From contig NZ_ADKM02000122.1 of the NCBI RefSeq assembly GCF_000178155.2, positions 172,921-236,920 on the forward strand: a DNA stretch of 64,000 nucleotides. The letters run 5' to 3'. The notes below the pieces were generated by a model. The model was not told the DNA's origin. It was given only the letters and a program-made list of their open reading frames with translations, and did no database searches. Made by a program: the position numbers and the translations under genes. Below are positions 25,853 to 34,700 of this stretch, one piece after another (position 1 is the stretch's first letter; each line of letters begins with the position of its first letter). This DNA is from Hominimerdicola alba 8. Its GTDB lineage: Bacteria; Bacillota; Clostridia; Oscillospirales; Ruminococcaceae.

Positions 25853-26815
25853 ATGAGTCCCGTTATTATCGTGCTGATCGTGATCGCAATCATTGTGCTG
25901 ATCATAGCAACAAATATCAAGATCGTTCCGCAGGCATATGTATATGTCGTTGAAAGGCTGGGTACTTTCCATGCTGCGTGGGGTACAGGTCTTCATGTAA
26001 TGGTGCCTATCATCGACAGAGTCGCTAAGAGAGTTTCCATCAAGGAACAGGTCGTTGACTTCAAGCCGCAGTCTGTTATCACAAAGGATAACGTTACGAT
26101 GCAGATAGACACCGTTGTATTCTTCCAGATAACCAATGCTATGCAATTTACATACGGCGTTGAAAGACCTATCTCCGCTATAGAGAACCTGACAGCTACA
26201 ACACTGAGAAACATCGTTGGTGACCTCGACCTTGAAGCTACACTGACTTCCCGTGATATCATCAATACCCGCATCACTGCGATACTTGATGAAGCCACAG
26301 ACCGTTGGGGCATCAAGGTACAGCGAGTTGAACTGAAAAACATTCTTCCGCCCCGTGAGATACAGGACGCGATGGAAAAGCAGATGAAGGCTGACCGTGA
26401 AAGGCGTGAGAAGGTAATTCAGGCTGAGGCTGAAAAGAAGTCCCAGATACTTGTGGCAGAAGGTGAGAAGGAGTCAAAGATACTCAGAGCGCAGGCTGAC
26501 AAGGAGTCGCAGATACTCGCCGCTGAAGCTGAAAAGCAGTCAATGATACTCAGGGCAGACGCCGTTAAGGAACAGAAGATACTTGAAGCAGAAGGTGAAG
26601 CGCAGGCTATCGAGATGGTACAGCGTGCAATGGCTGACAGTATCGTGAAGCTGAATGCAGCTAATCCTAATGATGCAGTTATCCAGCTCAAGAGTCTTGA
26701 AGCGTTCAGCAAAGCTGCTGACGGCAAGGCTACCAAGATCATTATCCCCAGCGAGATCCAGTCGTTGGCAGGTCTTGCAACAGGTCTTAAAGAGATCGTC
26801 AAGGATAATAAATGA
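25853..26815 (+). CDS. SPFH-domain (slipin/QmcA-like, band 7) membrane protein
   Basis: One N-terminal transmembrane helix (VIIVLIVIAIIVLIIATNI) is followed by an SPFH domain (VPQAYVYVVERLGTFHA to PPREIQDAMEKQM) and a long Glu/Ala/Lys helical region at about residues 180-260 that should form a coiled coil. The family forms oligomeric rings at membrane microdomains and works with NfeD, encoded just upstream. The length (320) is standard. GGAGG precedes the ATG and a strong terminator follows. Confidence 0.94.
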   Translation: MSPVIIVLIVIAIIVLIIATNIKIVPQAYVYVVERLGTFHAAWGTGLHVMVPIIDRVAKRVSIKEQVVDFKPQSVITKDNVTMQIDTVVFFQITNAMQFTYGVERPISAIENLTATTLRNIVGDLDLEATLTSRDIINTRITAILDEATDRWGIKVQRVELKNILPPREIQDAMEKQMKADRERREKVIQAEAEKKSQILVAEGEKESKILRAQADKESQILAAEAEKQSMILRADAVKEQKILEAEGEAQAIEMVQRAMADSIVKLNAANPNDAVIQLKSLEAFSKAADGKATKIIIPSEIQSLAGLATGLKEIVKDNK

Positions 26816-26822
26816 TAATTTC

Positions 26823-26854
26823 AGAACCGTCCTCTTGCAGGACGGTTCTTTTTG
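26823..26854 (+). terminator. Rho-independent terminator after the slipin gene
   Basis: An 11-bp perfect stem AGAACCGTCCT/AGGACGGTTCT with a five-base loop and a T run. Confidence 0.93.
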
Positions 26855-26856
26855 TC

Positions 26857-26885
26857 TTGATTTTGCGCCGAAGATATGATATACT
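26857..26885 (+). promoter_or_regulatory. Promoter of the pentapeptide/PARG pair
   Basis: TTGATT and TATACT separated by 17 bp, 28 bases before the start codon. Confidence 0.7.
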
Positions 26886-26912
26886 GTTAAAAAACGTGAA
26901 AGGAACTATAAC

Positions 26913-27515
26913 ATGTTTTCGGAAGATATTGAAACAGTCCGCGATGTTGACTGTGAGATAAAGGATAAAACTTATGATAAGGAAGTCATTGCTGATGTCG
27001 ATTGCTATGGCTATGAATTTCAGTCGGTGGTGTTCACGGGGTGCAGATTTATCAGCTGCGATATGACAAAGACGAGCTTCTATCGATGCAGATTTGAAAA
27101 GTGCGATCTTTCAAACTGCAAATTCATTGATGGATATTTCAAAGAGTGCGAATTTTCTCACTGCAAGGCGAACGGAGCGAATTTCGGGAGAGGCGTCATA
27201 AAACAGTCTGTATTTAAAAGCACTTCACTGACATACGGGCTGTTCTCTGAAACAAATTTTGACGACTGTAAGTTTGCAGACTGCGATATGTCGGGTGTAC
27301 TGCTGTCACAAAGCGTTATCAAACGCACCGAACTGAAAGATGTGAAACTGATCGGCGCAGAACTTTTTCATGCGAGCATTCGCGGACTTGACCTGTCGAA
27401 GTGTGATATCTCAGGCATTGTTCTTTCACGCGAACTAAGCGAACTCAGGGGCGTTACAGTCAATTTTGAGCAAGCAGCCGACCTTGCAAAGCTGCTTGGC
27501 GTTATAGTTAAGTGA
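26913..27515 (+). CDS. Cys-rich pentapeptide repeat protein
   Basis: 200 residues built of five-residue beta-helix units, many with Cys at a repeating place: GCRFISCDMTKTSFYRCRFE, KCDLSNCKF, ECEFSHCK, DCKFADCDM. The C-terminal 30 residues (LSELRGVTVNFEQAADLAKLL) are helical. Function is unknown. It ends 10 bases before a bacterial-type PARG gene and shares its promoter, so the two probably act in one process. Confidence 0.87.
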   Translation: MFSEDIETVRDVDCEIKDKTYDKEVIADVDCYGYEFQSVVFTGCRFISCDMTKTSFYRCRFEKCDLSNCKFIDGYFKECEFSHCKANGANFGRGVIKQSVFKSTSLTYGLFSETNFDDCKFADCDMSGVLLSQSVIKRTELKDVKLIGAELFHASIRGLDLSKCDISGIVLSRELSELRGVTVNFEQAADLAKLLGVIVK

Positions 27516-27525
27516 GGTGAGATCA

Positions 27526-28356
27526 ATGCAGTTTTCTGATAAAACAGAACTTATCACAATATTTCAAGATACTTTGGAAAGATGCCAAAATGATGTCACA
27601 CTGTCTTCGGCTGTGGAAAACTCACTGAACATGCAATATGTGCTGAAAGACGGCGAAGAGGTCGATCTTGATGCAGTTTTGTATGATAAGCCCGCAGATA
27701 TCACAGTTTCAATGCGCCGTACTATCGAAGCGGCAGAATATTATAAAGACAGCAAGGTCTGTGTGCTGAATTTTGCTTCTTCTAAAAATCCGGGCGGCGG
27801 TGTAGCTAACGGTGCGCGTGCGCAGGAAGAGTGCATCTGCCGTGTTTCAACGCTTTATCCATGCCTGTCATCTGAGAGGATAATGAACGGATTTTATCTT
27901 CCTCACAGATCGATGTTCAGCGATACCCTCTATAATGATGACCTTATCTTCACGCCGAAAGTATTCTGCATCAAGACTGATACCACAAGACCTGTGATAC
28001 GTGACCGCAAAGAATGGTTCACGGTCGATGTCATCACCTGCGCATCGCCTAATCTCAGCGCTTACACCCGCATCGGTGATGAACAGCTGGAAAAGATACA
28101 GCAAAAACGCCTTGAACGAGTTTTTCTTACTGCTATAAAAGAAGGGACAGAAACACTTATTCTCGGTGCGTTCGGATGCGGCGCATTCAGAAATCCGCCT
28201 GAAGTCGTGGCGCGGGTGATGAAAGCGCTTTGCGACAAGTATTCACATTATTTCAAGACTATTGAATTTGCGGTCTACTGCACTAAGAAAAATCCTCGCA
28301 ATTACGAAGTTTTCTGCGATGTTTTCGGTGTCGAACCCAACTGTGTCCTTAAATGA
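27526..28356 (+). CDS. Microbial-type poly(ADP-ribose) glycohydrolase (TIGR02452 family)
   Basis: About 276 residues. The catalytic signature of macrodomain-type PARG is clear: NPGGGVANGARAQEE (GGG-x(7)-QEE) near residue 90, preceded by KVCVLNFASSKN and followed later by ILGAFGCGAFRNPPEVVA. The family removes ADP-ribose from proteins or other targets. The ATG is preferred over an in-frame GTG at 27517 because GAGGTGA precedes it. Pairing with a pentapeptide protein is unusual. No ADP-ribosyltransferase is seen nearby. Confidence 0.9.
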   Translation: MQFSDKTELITIFQDTLERCQNDVTLSSAVENSLNMQYVLKDGEEVDLDAVLYDKPADITVSMRRTIEAAEYYKDSKVCVLNFASSKNPGGGVANGARAQEECICRVSTLYPCLSSERIMNGFYLPHRSMFSDTLYNDDLIFTPKVFCIKTDTTRPVIRDRKEWFTVDVITCASPNLSAYTRIGDEQLEKIQQKRLERVFLTAIKEGTETLILGAFGCGAFRNPPEVVARVMKALCDKYSHYFKTIEFAVYCTKKNPRNYEVFCDVFGVEPNCVLK

Positions 28357-28400
28357 CCTCACTGCCAAAAGTTGAAGTCTTTTTTTATACGATAATATAC

Positions 28401-28429
28401 TTGAAATTAATTCTAAAATAGTATATAAT
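28401..28429 (+). promoter_or_regulatory. Promoter of the glgX gene set
   Basis: TTGAAA and TATAAT separated by 17 bp, about 65 bases before the glgX start. Confidence 0.75.
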
Positions 28430-28493
28430 AGATAATAATAGTGCTTATTCGATAAATGCTGATGAGCAAAATACCATTTAAGGCTGTGATAAA

Positions 28494-30590
28494 ATGAAAA
28501 ATTCTTCGACTTACAAGGCTACTGACATTATCGCGGGTTTTGAGTGCCGTCCCGGTATATATACGCTGAACGGTGCTTCTGCGATGCTAAAAGCAGTCAA
28601 CTTCACCATTCATTCCGCCAACGCCACAGGCTGTTCGGTGGTGCTTTTTAAACGCGGCGAAACTGAACCTTTTGCAATTATACCAATTCCTGACAGCTAT
28701 CGGATCGGTGATACGTGGTCTATAATGATCTACGGACTGGACATCTACGAGATAGAGTACTGCTACCGCTTTTCAGGAGAGTATGCGCCTGAGAAAGGAC
28801 ACCTTTTTGATAACAAGACCAATATACTCGACCCATACGCAAGGGCTGTCACCGGGCAGAGTGTCTGGGGTGTCAAGTCAAACAAGTCGGGCGGGTATCA
28901 CGGAAGGATAACGACCGATAAATTTGACTGGGGAACTTTTGTAAAGCGAAATATCCCATTCTCCGACCTTGTTATCTATGAACTTCATGTGCGCGGCTTT
29001 ACAAACAGCATTACTTCGGGAGTAAAGCATCCGGGTACTTTTGACGGTGTTATCGAGAAGATACCGTATCTCAAAAAGCTGGGCATCAACGCCATCGAAC
29101 TCATGCCTGTTTTTGAGTTTGACGAGCTTTATGAAGAGCGTCGTCACAACGGCGACCTGCTTATGAATTACTGGGGCTACAACACTACCTGCTTTTTTGC
29201 CCCAAACACCAGCTACGCTTCGGGGATAGAGTATAACCACGAGGGTGACGAACTTAAAAATCTTATACGCACCTGCAACGAGAATGGCATTCAGGTATTC
29301 CTTGATGTGGTTTTCAACCATACTTCCGAAGGCAACGAGGACGGACCTGTTTTCTCGTTCAAGGGACTTGACAACAGTGTTTACTACATGCTCACCCCTG
29401 ACGGCAAGTATGTAAATTTCAGCGGGTGCGGCAATACGATGAACTGCAATCACCCCGTAGTTCAGCAGTTTATTATAGACTGTCTGCGCTACTGGGTCAT
29501 CGAATACCGCGTTGACGGCTTCCGTTTTGACCTTGCATCTATTCTCGGCAGAAGTGAAGACGGCACTCCGATGGAGAACCCGCCGCTGCTTAAAACCATC
29601 GCCTATGACCCTATACTGCGCGGTGTCAAGCTGATAGCCGAAGCATGGGACGCGGGCGGACTTTATCAGGTCGGCAGTTTCCCCAGCTGGAACAGGTGGG
29701 CTGAGTGGAACGGGCGTTTTCGCGATGACCTGCGCTGTTTTCTTAAAGGCGATAACGGCATGGCATGGGCGGCAGTACAGAGGATAACAGGTTCGGCTGA
29801 CCTATACCCGCCCGAACGCTGGCATAACGCTTCGGTGAATTTCCTCACCTGTCATGACGGTTTCACCATGTATGACCTCTATTCATACAATGTCAAACAC
29901 AATGAAGCAAACGGCTGGAACAATACCGATGGCGATAACAGCGTAACAAGCTGGAACTGCGGCACTGAGGGAGAAACTGATGACCCCGAGATAAACGGTC
30001 TGCGAATGCGTATGATAAAGAATGCCTTTGCAACACTATTTTTCAGCAGAGGAGCGGTAATGTTCTATGCGGGTGATGAATTTTGCAACACGCAGTTCGG
30101 CAACAACAATGCCTACTGTCAGGATAACGAAGTTTCGTGGCTGGACTGGACAAGGCTGAAAAAATACCGCGAGATACACGATTTTGTACGCGATATGATT
30201 GCTTTCCGCAAAAACCACGAGGTCATACGCCACGCCACCGCACCCAGCGGTTTTGGCTTTCCCGATACCAGCATACACAATTCGCTGGCATGGAATGACA
30301 AGTTCAACGACCATGACCATGTGGTAGGCGTTATGTTCGCGGGGCGTGACAAAAAGGGCAGGGAAGATGCCGTGTTCATCGGCATAAACAGCTATTGGGA
30401 GGAATGTCCCATTGAACTTCCCGCACTCCCCGAAGGTTATGACTGGAACATAGATTTTTACACATATGCGCCCTACAAAAAGGGCACAGACTACAATGCA
30501 CTCATATACCGCAGCGGCAACACTTACCACGTCAAGCCGCGAAGTGTTATCGTTGCATCAGCAATATCAAAACAGGGACTTTACAGGTGA
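28494..30590 (+). CDS. glgX: Glycogen debranching enzyme / isoamylase type (GH13)
   Basis: Hydrolyses alpha-1,6 branches of glycogen or starch. An N-terminal CBM48-like domain (residues 1 to about 130) precedes the GH13 barrel. Catalytic residues are visible: nucleophile Asp346 in VDGFRFDLAS, acid/base Glu383 in LIAEAWDAGG, and the third Asp455 in LTCHDGFTMYD. Length (698) is typical of GlgX/isoamylase. It starts a run of three same-strand genes; the next begins four bases after its stop. The ribosome binding site is weak (AAGG). Confidence 0.94.
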   Translation: MKNSSTYKATDIIAGFECRPGIYTLNGASAMLKAVNFTIHSANATGCSVVLFKRGETEPFAIIPIPDSYRIGDTWSIMIYGLDIYEIEYCYRFSGEYAPEKGHLFDNKTNILDPYARAVTGQSVWGVKSNKSGGYHGRITTDKFDWGTFVKRNIPFSDLVIYELHVRGFTNSITSGVKHPGTFDGVIEKIPYLKKLGINAIELMPVFEFDELYEERRHNGDLLMNYWGYNTTCFFAPNTSYASGIEYNHEGDELKNLIRTCNENGIQVFLDVVFNHTSEGNEDGPVFSFKGLDNSVYYMLTPDGKYVNFSGCGNTMNCNHPVVQQFIIDCLRYWVIEYRVDGFRFDLASILGRSEDGTPMENPPLLKTIAYDPILRGVKLIAEAWDAGGLYQVGSFPSWNRWAEWNGRFRDDLRCFLKGDNGMAWAAVQRITGSADLYPPERWHNASVNFLTCHDGFTMYDLYSYNVKHNEANGWNNTDGDNSVTSWNCGTEGETDDPEINGLRMRMIKNAFATLFFSRGAVMFYAGDEFCNTQFGNNNAYCQDNEVSWLDWTRLKKYREIHDFVRDMIAFRKNHEVIRHATAPSGFGFPDTSIHNSLAWNDKFNDHDHVVGVMFAGRDKKGREDAVFIGINSYWEECPIELPALPEGYDWNIDFYTYAPYKKGTDYNALIYRSGNTYHVKPRSVIVASAISKQGLYR

Positions 30591-30594
30591 ACTA

Positions 30595-31770
30595 ATGGAT
30601 ATAAACAAAGTGATATCTGCCCGCGAGTATGATTTTCTTCGCGAGCACCCAAGACTGGGCGATAATATCGCTCTGCTGACTTTTGGCGGCAGTATAGCTT
30701 ATGGTCTTAACACGCCGGGATCTGACATTGATGTGCGAGGCATAATAATGCCCGACCCCGATGACCTGCTGGCTCAGGGGCTTGCAAAGGGCGATGCGGG
30801 GGACGAGCATCTTATCTACGGCAACTATGGTTTTGAACAGTATATTGACCGTGTAACTGATACAAATCTATACGTACTGGGAAAAATATTCGGACTGCTC
30901 TACAAGTGCAATCCCAATACCATCGAGATACTGGGCTGTAAGCCCGAACATTATGCGATGGTCAGCGAATACGGAAAGATGCTCCTCGATAACAGGGAAG
31001 TCTTTTTAAGCAAGCTGGCATACGGCTCTTTTGCGGGATATGCAAGAGGTCAGTTCCAACGGCTTAAAAACGCCATTGGCAAAGACAACGGCTCTAATGT
31101 TTTCAAGTGTATAAGCCTTGCAGATTCTATCGAACGAATACAGCGACATCTTGAAGAAAGTTGTCCGAGTTATAAGCGTGAGTCGCTGAAAATGTTCATT
31201 ACCGACCATAACGGTGAACCGATAACTGTAAACGGCAATCCTGTCGATGCCTATGATGTCGGTGTGTTGTTCAATGAAGAAATAAGCGAACTGACAGTAG
31301 GCGGAAAGCCGATCTCTGATGAAGATGTTCAGCTGAGTTTCTGCGTTGATCTCGATATGATCCCCGCCAACGAGTTCAATGTGGTGACAAACGAGATAAC
31401 TTCAGGCATCAAGGAGTTCAATAAGCATCTGGGACACCGCAACCACAAAAAGGACATCTACCACCTGAACAAGCACGCCATGCACCTTGTAAGGCTGTAT
31501 CTTATGGCTGAGGATATACTCACACGCGGCGAGATAGTGACCTACCGCGAAAAAGAGCATGACCTGCTAATGACCATAAAGACAGGCGGTTATTTCAATG
31601 AAGAACAGAACAGCCTCAACACGGAATTTTTTGATATGGTGACAGCATTTGACAAGCGTATGCTTAAAGCATACGAGAACAGCAGTCTGCCTGAAAGACC
31701 CGATATGGCAAAAGTCAGCGGTCTGCTGAGGGAGATACATCTGAAATATCTGTCATCGCTTATGAAGTAA
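30595..31770 (+). CDS. RlaP-like predicted nucleotidyltransferase (PF10127)
   Basis: About 391 residues. The nucleotidyltransferase signature GGSIAYGLNTPGSDIDVRG is at residues 27-45, matching the DNA-polymerase-beta-like superfamily with the metal-binding SDID pair. RlaP proteins occur in RNA-repair loci in some bacteria, but none of those partners are here. The ATG at MDINKV follows the glgX stop by four bases, with AGGTGA overlapping it, so it is likely translationally coupled to glgX. A longer frame starting inside glgX is rejected. Confidence 0.83.
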   Translation: MDINKVISAREYDFLREHPRLGDNIALLTFGGSIAYGLNTPGSDIDVRGIIMPDPDDLLAQGLAKGDAGDEHLIYGNYGFEQYIDRVTDTNLYVLGKIFGLLYKCNPNTIEILGCKPEHYAMVSEYGKMLLDNREVFLSKLAYGSFAGYARGQFQRLKNAIGKDNGSNVFKCISLADSIERIQRHLEESCPSYKRESLKMFITDHNGEPITVNGNPVDAYDVGVLFNEEISELTVGGKPISDEDVQLSFCVDLDMIPANEFNVVTNEITSGIKEFNKHLGHRNHKKDIYHLNKHAMHLVRLYLMAEDILTRGEIVTYREKEHDLLMTIKTGGYFNEEQNSLNTEFFDMVTAFDKRMLKAYENSSLPERPDMAKVSGLLREIHLKYLSSLMK

Positions 31771-31778
31771 GGAGGAAA

Positions 31779-32270
31779 ATGATGGCATACCCAAAGGGAG
31801 AAAAATTAAGTTCAGACTCCATTACCGAGATCACAAAGCTGATCCAGTATCGCGATATAAACGGTCAGAACAGGCTTTTTGGCGGTCGTCTGATGGAGTG
31901 GATAGATGAAGCGGCAGGCGTTGCGGCGATGCGTCACTGCGGCGGCGATGCTGTTACGCTCATGGTGGACAGCCTTAAATTCAAACACGGTGCATTTATC
32001 AATGATATCGTTGTGCTTATCGCAAAGGTCACCTACGTGGGCAGAACTTCGATGGAAGTCCGCGTTGATACTTACGTGGAGGAAAAAGCCACAGGTCTGC
32101 GGCGCGCGATAAATCACGCTTATCTTACTTGTGTACATGTCGATGACAAAGGCAGACCAAAACCCATCGAATTCGGCTTAAAGCCTGTAGGCATTACCGA
32201 ACAGGCAGAATGGGAGGGCGCACAGAAGCGAATAGCCATCCGCAAACAGCGCAATGCTGAGGGGTATTGA
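31779..32270 (+). CDS. Acyl-CoA thioesterase (hotdog fold, YciA/BFIT-like)
   Basis: 163 residues. NRLFGGRLMEWIDEAAGVAAMRHC is the hotdog helix with the catalytic-region Asp, and FKHGAFINDIVVLIAKVTYVGRTSMEVRV forms the core strands. It probably hydrolyses acyl-CoA esters. TAAGGAGG lies just before the start, nine bases after the nucleotidyltransferase, so it belongs to the glgX transcript. The physiological substrate is unknown. Confidence 0.91.
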   Translation: MMAYPKGEKLSSDSITEITKLIQYRDINGQNRLFGGRLMEWIDEAAGVAAMRHCGGDAVTLMVDSLKFKHGAFINDIVVLIAKVTYVGRTSMEVRVDTYVEEKATGLRRAINHAYLTCVHVDDKGRPKPIEFGLKPVGITEQAEWEGAQKRIAIRKQRNAEGY

Positions 32271-32274
32271 ACAC

Positions 32275-32317
32275 CAAAAAAGACCATCGATACACCACCG
32301 ATGGTCTTAAAATTTTT
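32275..32317. terminator. Bidirectional terminator between thioesterase and DHH genes
   Basis: Stem AAGACCATCG/CGATGGTCTT with a nine-base loop. T runs follow on the - strand and, less cleanly, on the + strand. Confidence 0.85.
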
Positions 32318-32318
32318 C

Positions 32319-33251
32319 TTATACAGGTATCTTACCATTGAGTTTGTCAATTATAGTCGGCAGTTCAGCATCTATCTTGTCATTATCAAGCTGACATGTA
32401 CCTGCATTTGCATGACCGCCGCCGCCATAAGAAAGGCAAAGCTGACCTATATCGAACTGCGAACTTCTGTTGATGATAGACTTGCCGATCATTACCGCCG
32501 TATTCTGCTTTTTGAAGCCCCATGCAACATGCACTGACAACTCTATCTCAGGCCACATAGCATAGACCATGAAACGATTGCCTGCATATATGACATCTTC
32601 CTTGCGAAGGTCGATAACTGCGACTTTATCATGTATCTGTGTGATCTCTTTCAGCTGTTCCTTGAACTTGTCCTGCTGTTCAAAATAGAGGTCAACGCGC
32701 TCTTTTACATCAGGAAGTTTCAGCACATCTTCTATCGAATGATCAACACAGAAATCTATCAGCTTCATCATCAATTCATAGTTCGATATGCGGAAGTTGT
32801 GAAATCTGCCAAGACCCGTTCTTGCGTCCATCAGGAAATTCATAAGCACCCAGCCTGATGGATTTAAAATCTCTTCCTCGGTAAAATCAGCGCTGTCGCC
32901 CTTGTCTACTGCGTCCATTATTTCTTCCGAAACGCCATGAAATACCAGTTCACCGCCGTAATAGTCATAAACTACACGCGCCGCAGATTTAGCATTGCCG
33001 TCAATTATGTACTTGCCGAGATAGTCTTCAAGTTTGTTTCTTCTAAGCTCACTCTCATGGTGGTCAAAAGCCAGTCCGACCCGTTTGTCAAATGGCAGAT
33101 TTGTGGTTATATCGTTCTCGTTAAGCTCTATCTTGCCGTCCTGAACATCTTTTGGGTGAACGAATTTTATCTCATCGATTATACCGATCTCCTTGAGCAG
33201 CATAGCGCAAACCAAGCCGTCAAAGTCACTTCTTGTAACAAGTCTTCTCAT
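32319..33251 (-). CDS. DHH-family phosphoesterase (NrnA/exopolyphosphatase-like)
   Basis: About 310 residues. The first metal motif reads TRSDFDGLVCA, the second is FDHHES, and the C-terminal DHHA1 motif is GGGGHANAGTCQ. Such enzymes cleave short nucleotides (nanoRNA, pAp or linear cyclic-dinucleotide products) or polyphosphate. The start is placed at MRRLVTR because GGAGG lies five bases before it; an earlier ATG (four residues longer) would overlap that site. It has its own - strand promoter and a short hairpin in its leader. Confidence 0.88.
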   Translation of the reverse strand: MRRLVTRSDFDGLVCAMLLKEIGIIDEIKFVHPKDVQDGKIELNENDITTNLPFDKRVGLAFDHHESELRRNKLEDYLGKYIIDGNAKSAARVVYDYYGGELVFHGVSEEIMDAVDKGDSADFTEEEILNPSGWVLMNFLMDARTGLGRFHNFRISNYELMMKLIDFCVDHSIEDVLKLPDVKERVDLYFEQQDKFKEQLKEITQIHDKVAVIDLRKEDVIYAGNRFMVYAMWPEIELSVHVAWGFKKQNTAVMIGKSIINRSSQFDIGQLCLSYGGGGHANAGTCQLDNDKIDAELPTIIDKLNGKIPV

Positions 33252-33279
33252 GTTTGCCTCCATATTATTCTTAAATTAT

Positions 33280-33299
33280 CGCAGTTTTTGCGAACTGCG
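33280..33299 (-). other. Hairpin in the DHH gene leader
   Basis: Perfect 7-bp arms CGCAGTT/AACTGCG with a six-base loop, about 30 bases upstream of the start codon. No T run, so it is not a terminator; it may affect translation or mRNA stability. Confidence 0.4.
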
Positions 33300-33324
33300 A
33301 ACCGAACAATCTTAACCTATATAC

Positions 33325-33353
33325 ATTATATCAAATTTACATGTTAATGTCAA
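33325..33353 (-). promoter_or_regulatory. Promoter of the DHH phosphoesterase
   Basis: On the - strand TTGACA and TATAAT are separated by 17 bp. Confidence 0.8.
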
Positions 33354-33443
33354 TAGGTATTTGCTTAAAAATGACTAATTTTTGCAGATTATTTTTGTTA
33401 TAGTATAAAAATAGTCATTCTTTATGCTAAAAAAATTATTAAG

Positions 33444-33472
33444 TTGATTTTTTTAACGGGATATGTTATAAT
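33444..33472 (+). promoter_or_regulatory. Promoter of the DUF1810 gene
   Basis: TTGATT and TATAAT separated by 17 bp. Transcription should start near 33480, only about ten bases before the first ATG. Confidence 0.7.
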
Positions 33473-33488
33473 TATTGCATAAAAGTCC

Positions 33489-33965
33489 ATGAGAAGGTTT
33501 GTTATAGTATTCCAGTTGAAAGGCGTGGTATATACGGACAAGGATATCTTTATAAATGCTCAGAACGACAATGCAAACAATTATCGTTCTGCACTTAGCG
33601 AGATCGCCGCAGGCAGAAAGCGAAGCTGCTGGATCTGGTATGTTTTTCCTATCCTTAAAGAAGAAGAACTTATGGTTGATTTTTACAGCAGATATTTCGC
33701 ATTTGAAAGTCTTGATGATGCAAAAGCATATGCGGCTGACAGTTTGCTAATGGAACGCCTTGCAGAGATCACCGAAGCTATTCTCGTTCACGACAGACCT
33801 ATTGCCGAAATAATGGGTTCTGCGATAGATGTTGATAAACTGCATGCTTGTATGACGCTTTTTCAGGCGATCGCCCCTGAAAACAACTGTTTTGAACGTG
33901 TGCTGAACAAGTACTATAACGGTAAGCCGCGCCGATCTACCCTGAAATTGATAGAACAAATATAA
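33489..33965 (+). CDS. DUF1810 family protein
   Basis: 158 residues. The conserved block DIFINAQNDNANNYRSALSE, RKRSCWIWYVFPIL and the C-terminal TLFQAIAPENNCFERVLNKY match DUF1810, which is distantly related to NADAR/YbiA-type proteins that handle ADP-ribose-linked or riboflavin-pathway compounds. Its function is unproven. The start is uncertain: the ATG used here has no ribosome binding site and almost no leader. The first 17 or so residues are not typical of the family, so a leaderless mRNA or a later start is possible. An excellent terminator follows. Confidence 0.8.
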   Translation: MRRFVIVFQLKGVVYTDKDIFINAQNDNANNYRSALSEIAAGRKRSCWIWYVFPILKEEELMVDFYSRYFAFESLDDAKAYAADSLLMERLAEITEAILVHDRPIAEIMGSAIDVDKLHACMTLFQAIAPENNCFERVLNKYYNGKPRRSTLKLIEQI

Positions 33966-33993
33966 AAAGCCGCAGAACGTTCTGCGGCTTTTG
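33964..33993. terminator. Bidirectional terminator (DUF1810 gene and SipW operon)
   Basis: Perfect palindromic stem AAAAGCCGCAGAAC/GTTCTGCGGCTTTT. It ends the + strand DUF1810 gene and, on the other strand, the long operon at 34.0-41.6 kb. Confidence 0.9.
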
Positions 33994-34016
33994 CTGTTAT
34001 CCCGAAAGGGAAGTGC

Positions 34017-34241
34017 TCAAAGCGAGTTGAGTTTCTTCTGCAATTCGATCATGTGGTTGCGACAGGCGGTTATCTCACCTGTGTACTTGTTGAACCACTC
34101 GACATCATTTTCATCAGGCTCTTCCTGCAACAGCACCGCCTGCACCAGTGCCGACTGAGATCTTGAACGCTTTCGTTCGATCTCCTCGATCGTCTGCCTG
34201 CATATTTTTATCTCACGTTTGAGTTTTCTTTTTTCGTTCAT
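34017..34241 (-). CDS. Small charged coiled-coil protein, last gene of the SipW/AAA operon
   Basis: About 74 residues, very rich in Lys, Glu and Arg and almost wholly helical (MNEKRKLKREIKICRQTIEEIERK at the start, CRNHMIELQKKLNSL at the end). No family is recognised. The ATG is chosen because GAGGTGA precedes it; an in-frame GTG three codons earlier overlaps that site. It lies about 25 bases after the preceding gene and just before the operon terminator, so it is probably a structural or adaptor partner of the machine. Confidence 0.65.
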   Translation of the reverse strand: MNEKRKLKREIKICRQTIEEIERKRSRSQSALVQAVLLQEEPDENDVEWFNKYTGEITACRNHMIELQKKLNSL

Positions 34242-34265
34242 TTTTATCACCTCATTTATCTGTTG

Positions 34266-34700
34266 TCATCGACCCATCTTATCGACCGAGTCCACAACAG
34301 CCTTTGCTTCTTCATAACCCTTATCAAGATTTGCATATATGTCGTCAAATGATTTTTTCAGATCTTCCATCCTTTCGGACATCTGCTCAGGGTATTTTAT
34401 CAGGCAGGTCGTCACCTCGTTGAAGATTATCTGCTTATCGGAAGTTTCGTTCATCAGGAAAAGAAAAGAGTTTGCACATGTCACAAAACTCGTGATACGT
34501 TTGTATCTCTCCTCCACATCTCCCTGATGTGCCACATACAGTTCTATCTCTCTCGATGCGTGGTTTATCTCCGTCATATACTGCTTGCGGTATGTTTCCT
34601 GCACACGATGAGTTTCGTCTATATATAACCCGATAAATACAAGAAGCGCGACCAGCGTTATCCCAAAAAGAACGAACGCAGTTATCATTCTACGTTTCAT
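34266..34700 (-). CDS. Single-helix membrane protein of the SipW/AAA operon (hypothetical)
   Basis: About 144 residues: one N-terminal transmembrane helix (ITAFVLFGITLVALLVFIGLYI) and a helical domain containing HRVQETYRKQYMTEINHASR and DIYANLDKGYEEAKAVVD. No known family is recognised. The preferred ATG overlaps the stop codon of the 998-residue fusion gene by 11 bases, a sign of translational coupling and a shared complex. An earlier in-frame ATG six codons upstream is possible. Confidence 0.65.
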   Translation of the reverse strand: MKRRMITAFVLFGITLVALLVFIGLYIDETHRVQETYRKQYMTEINHASREIELYVAHQGDVEERYKRITSFVTCANSFLFLMNETSDKQIIFNEVTTCLIKYPEQMSERMEDLKKSFDDIYANLDKGYEEAKAVVDSVDKMGR

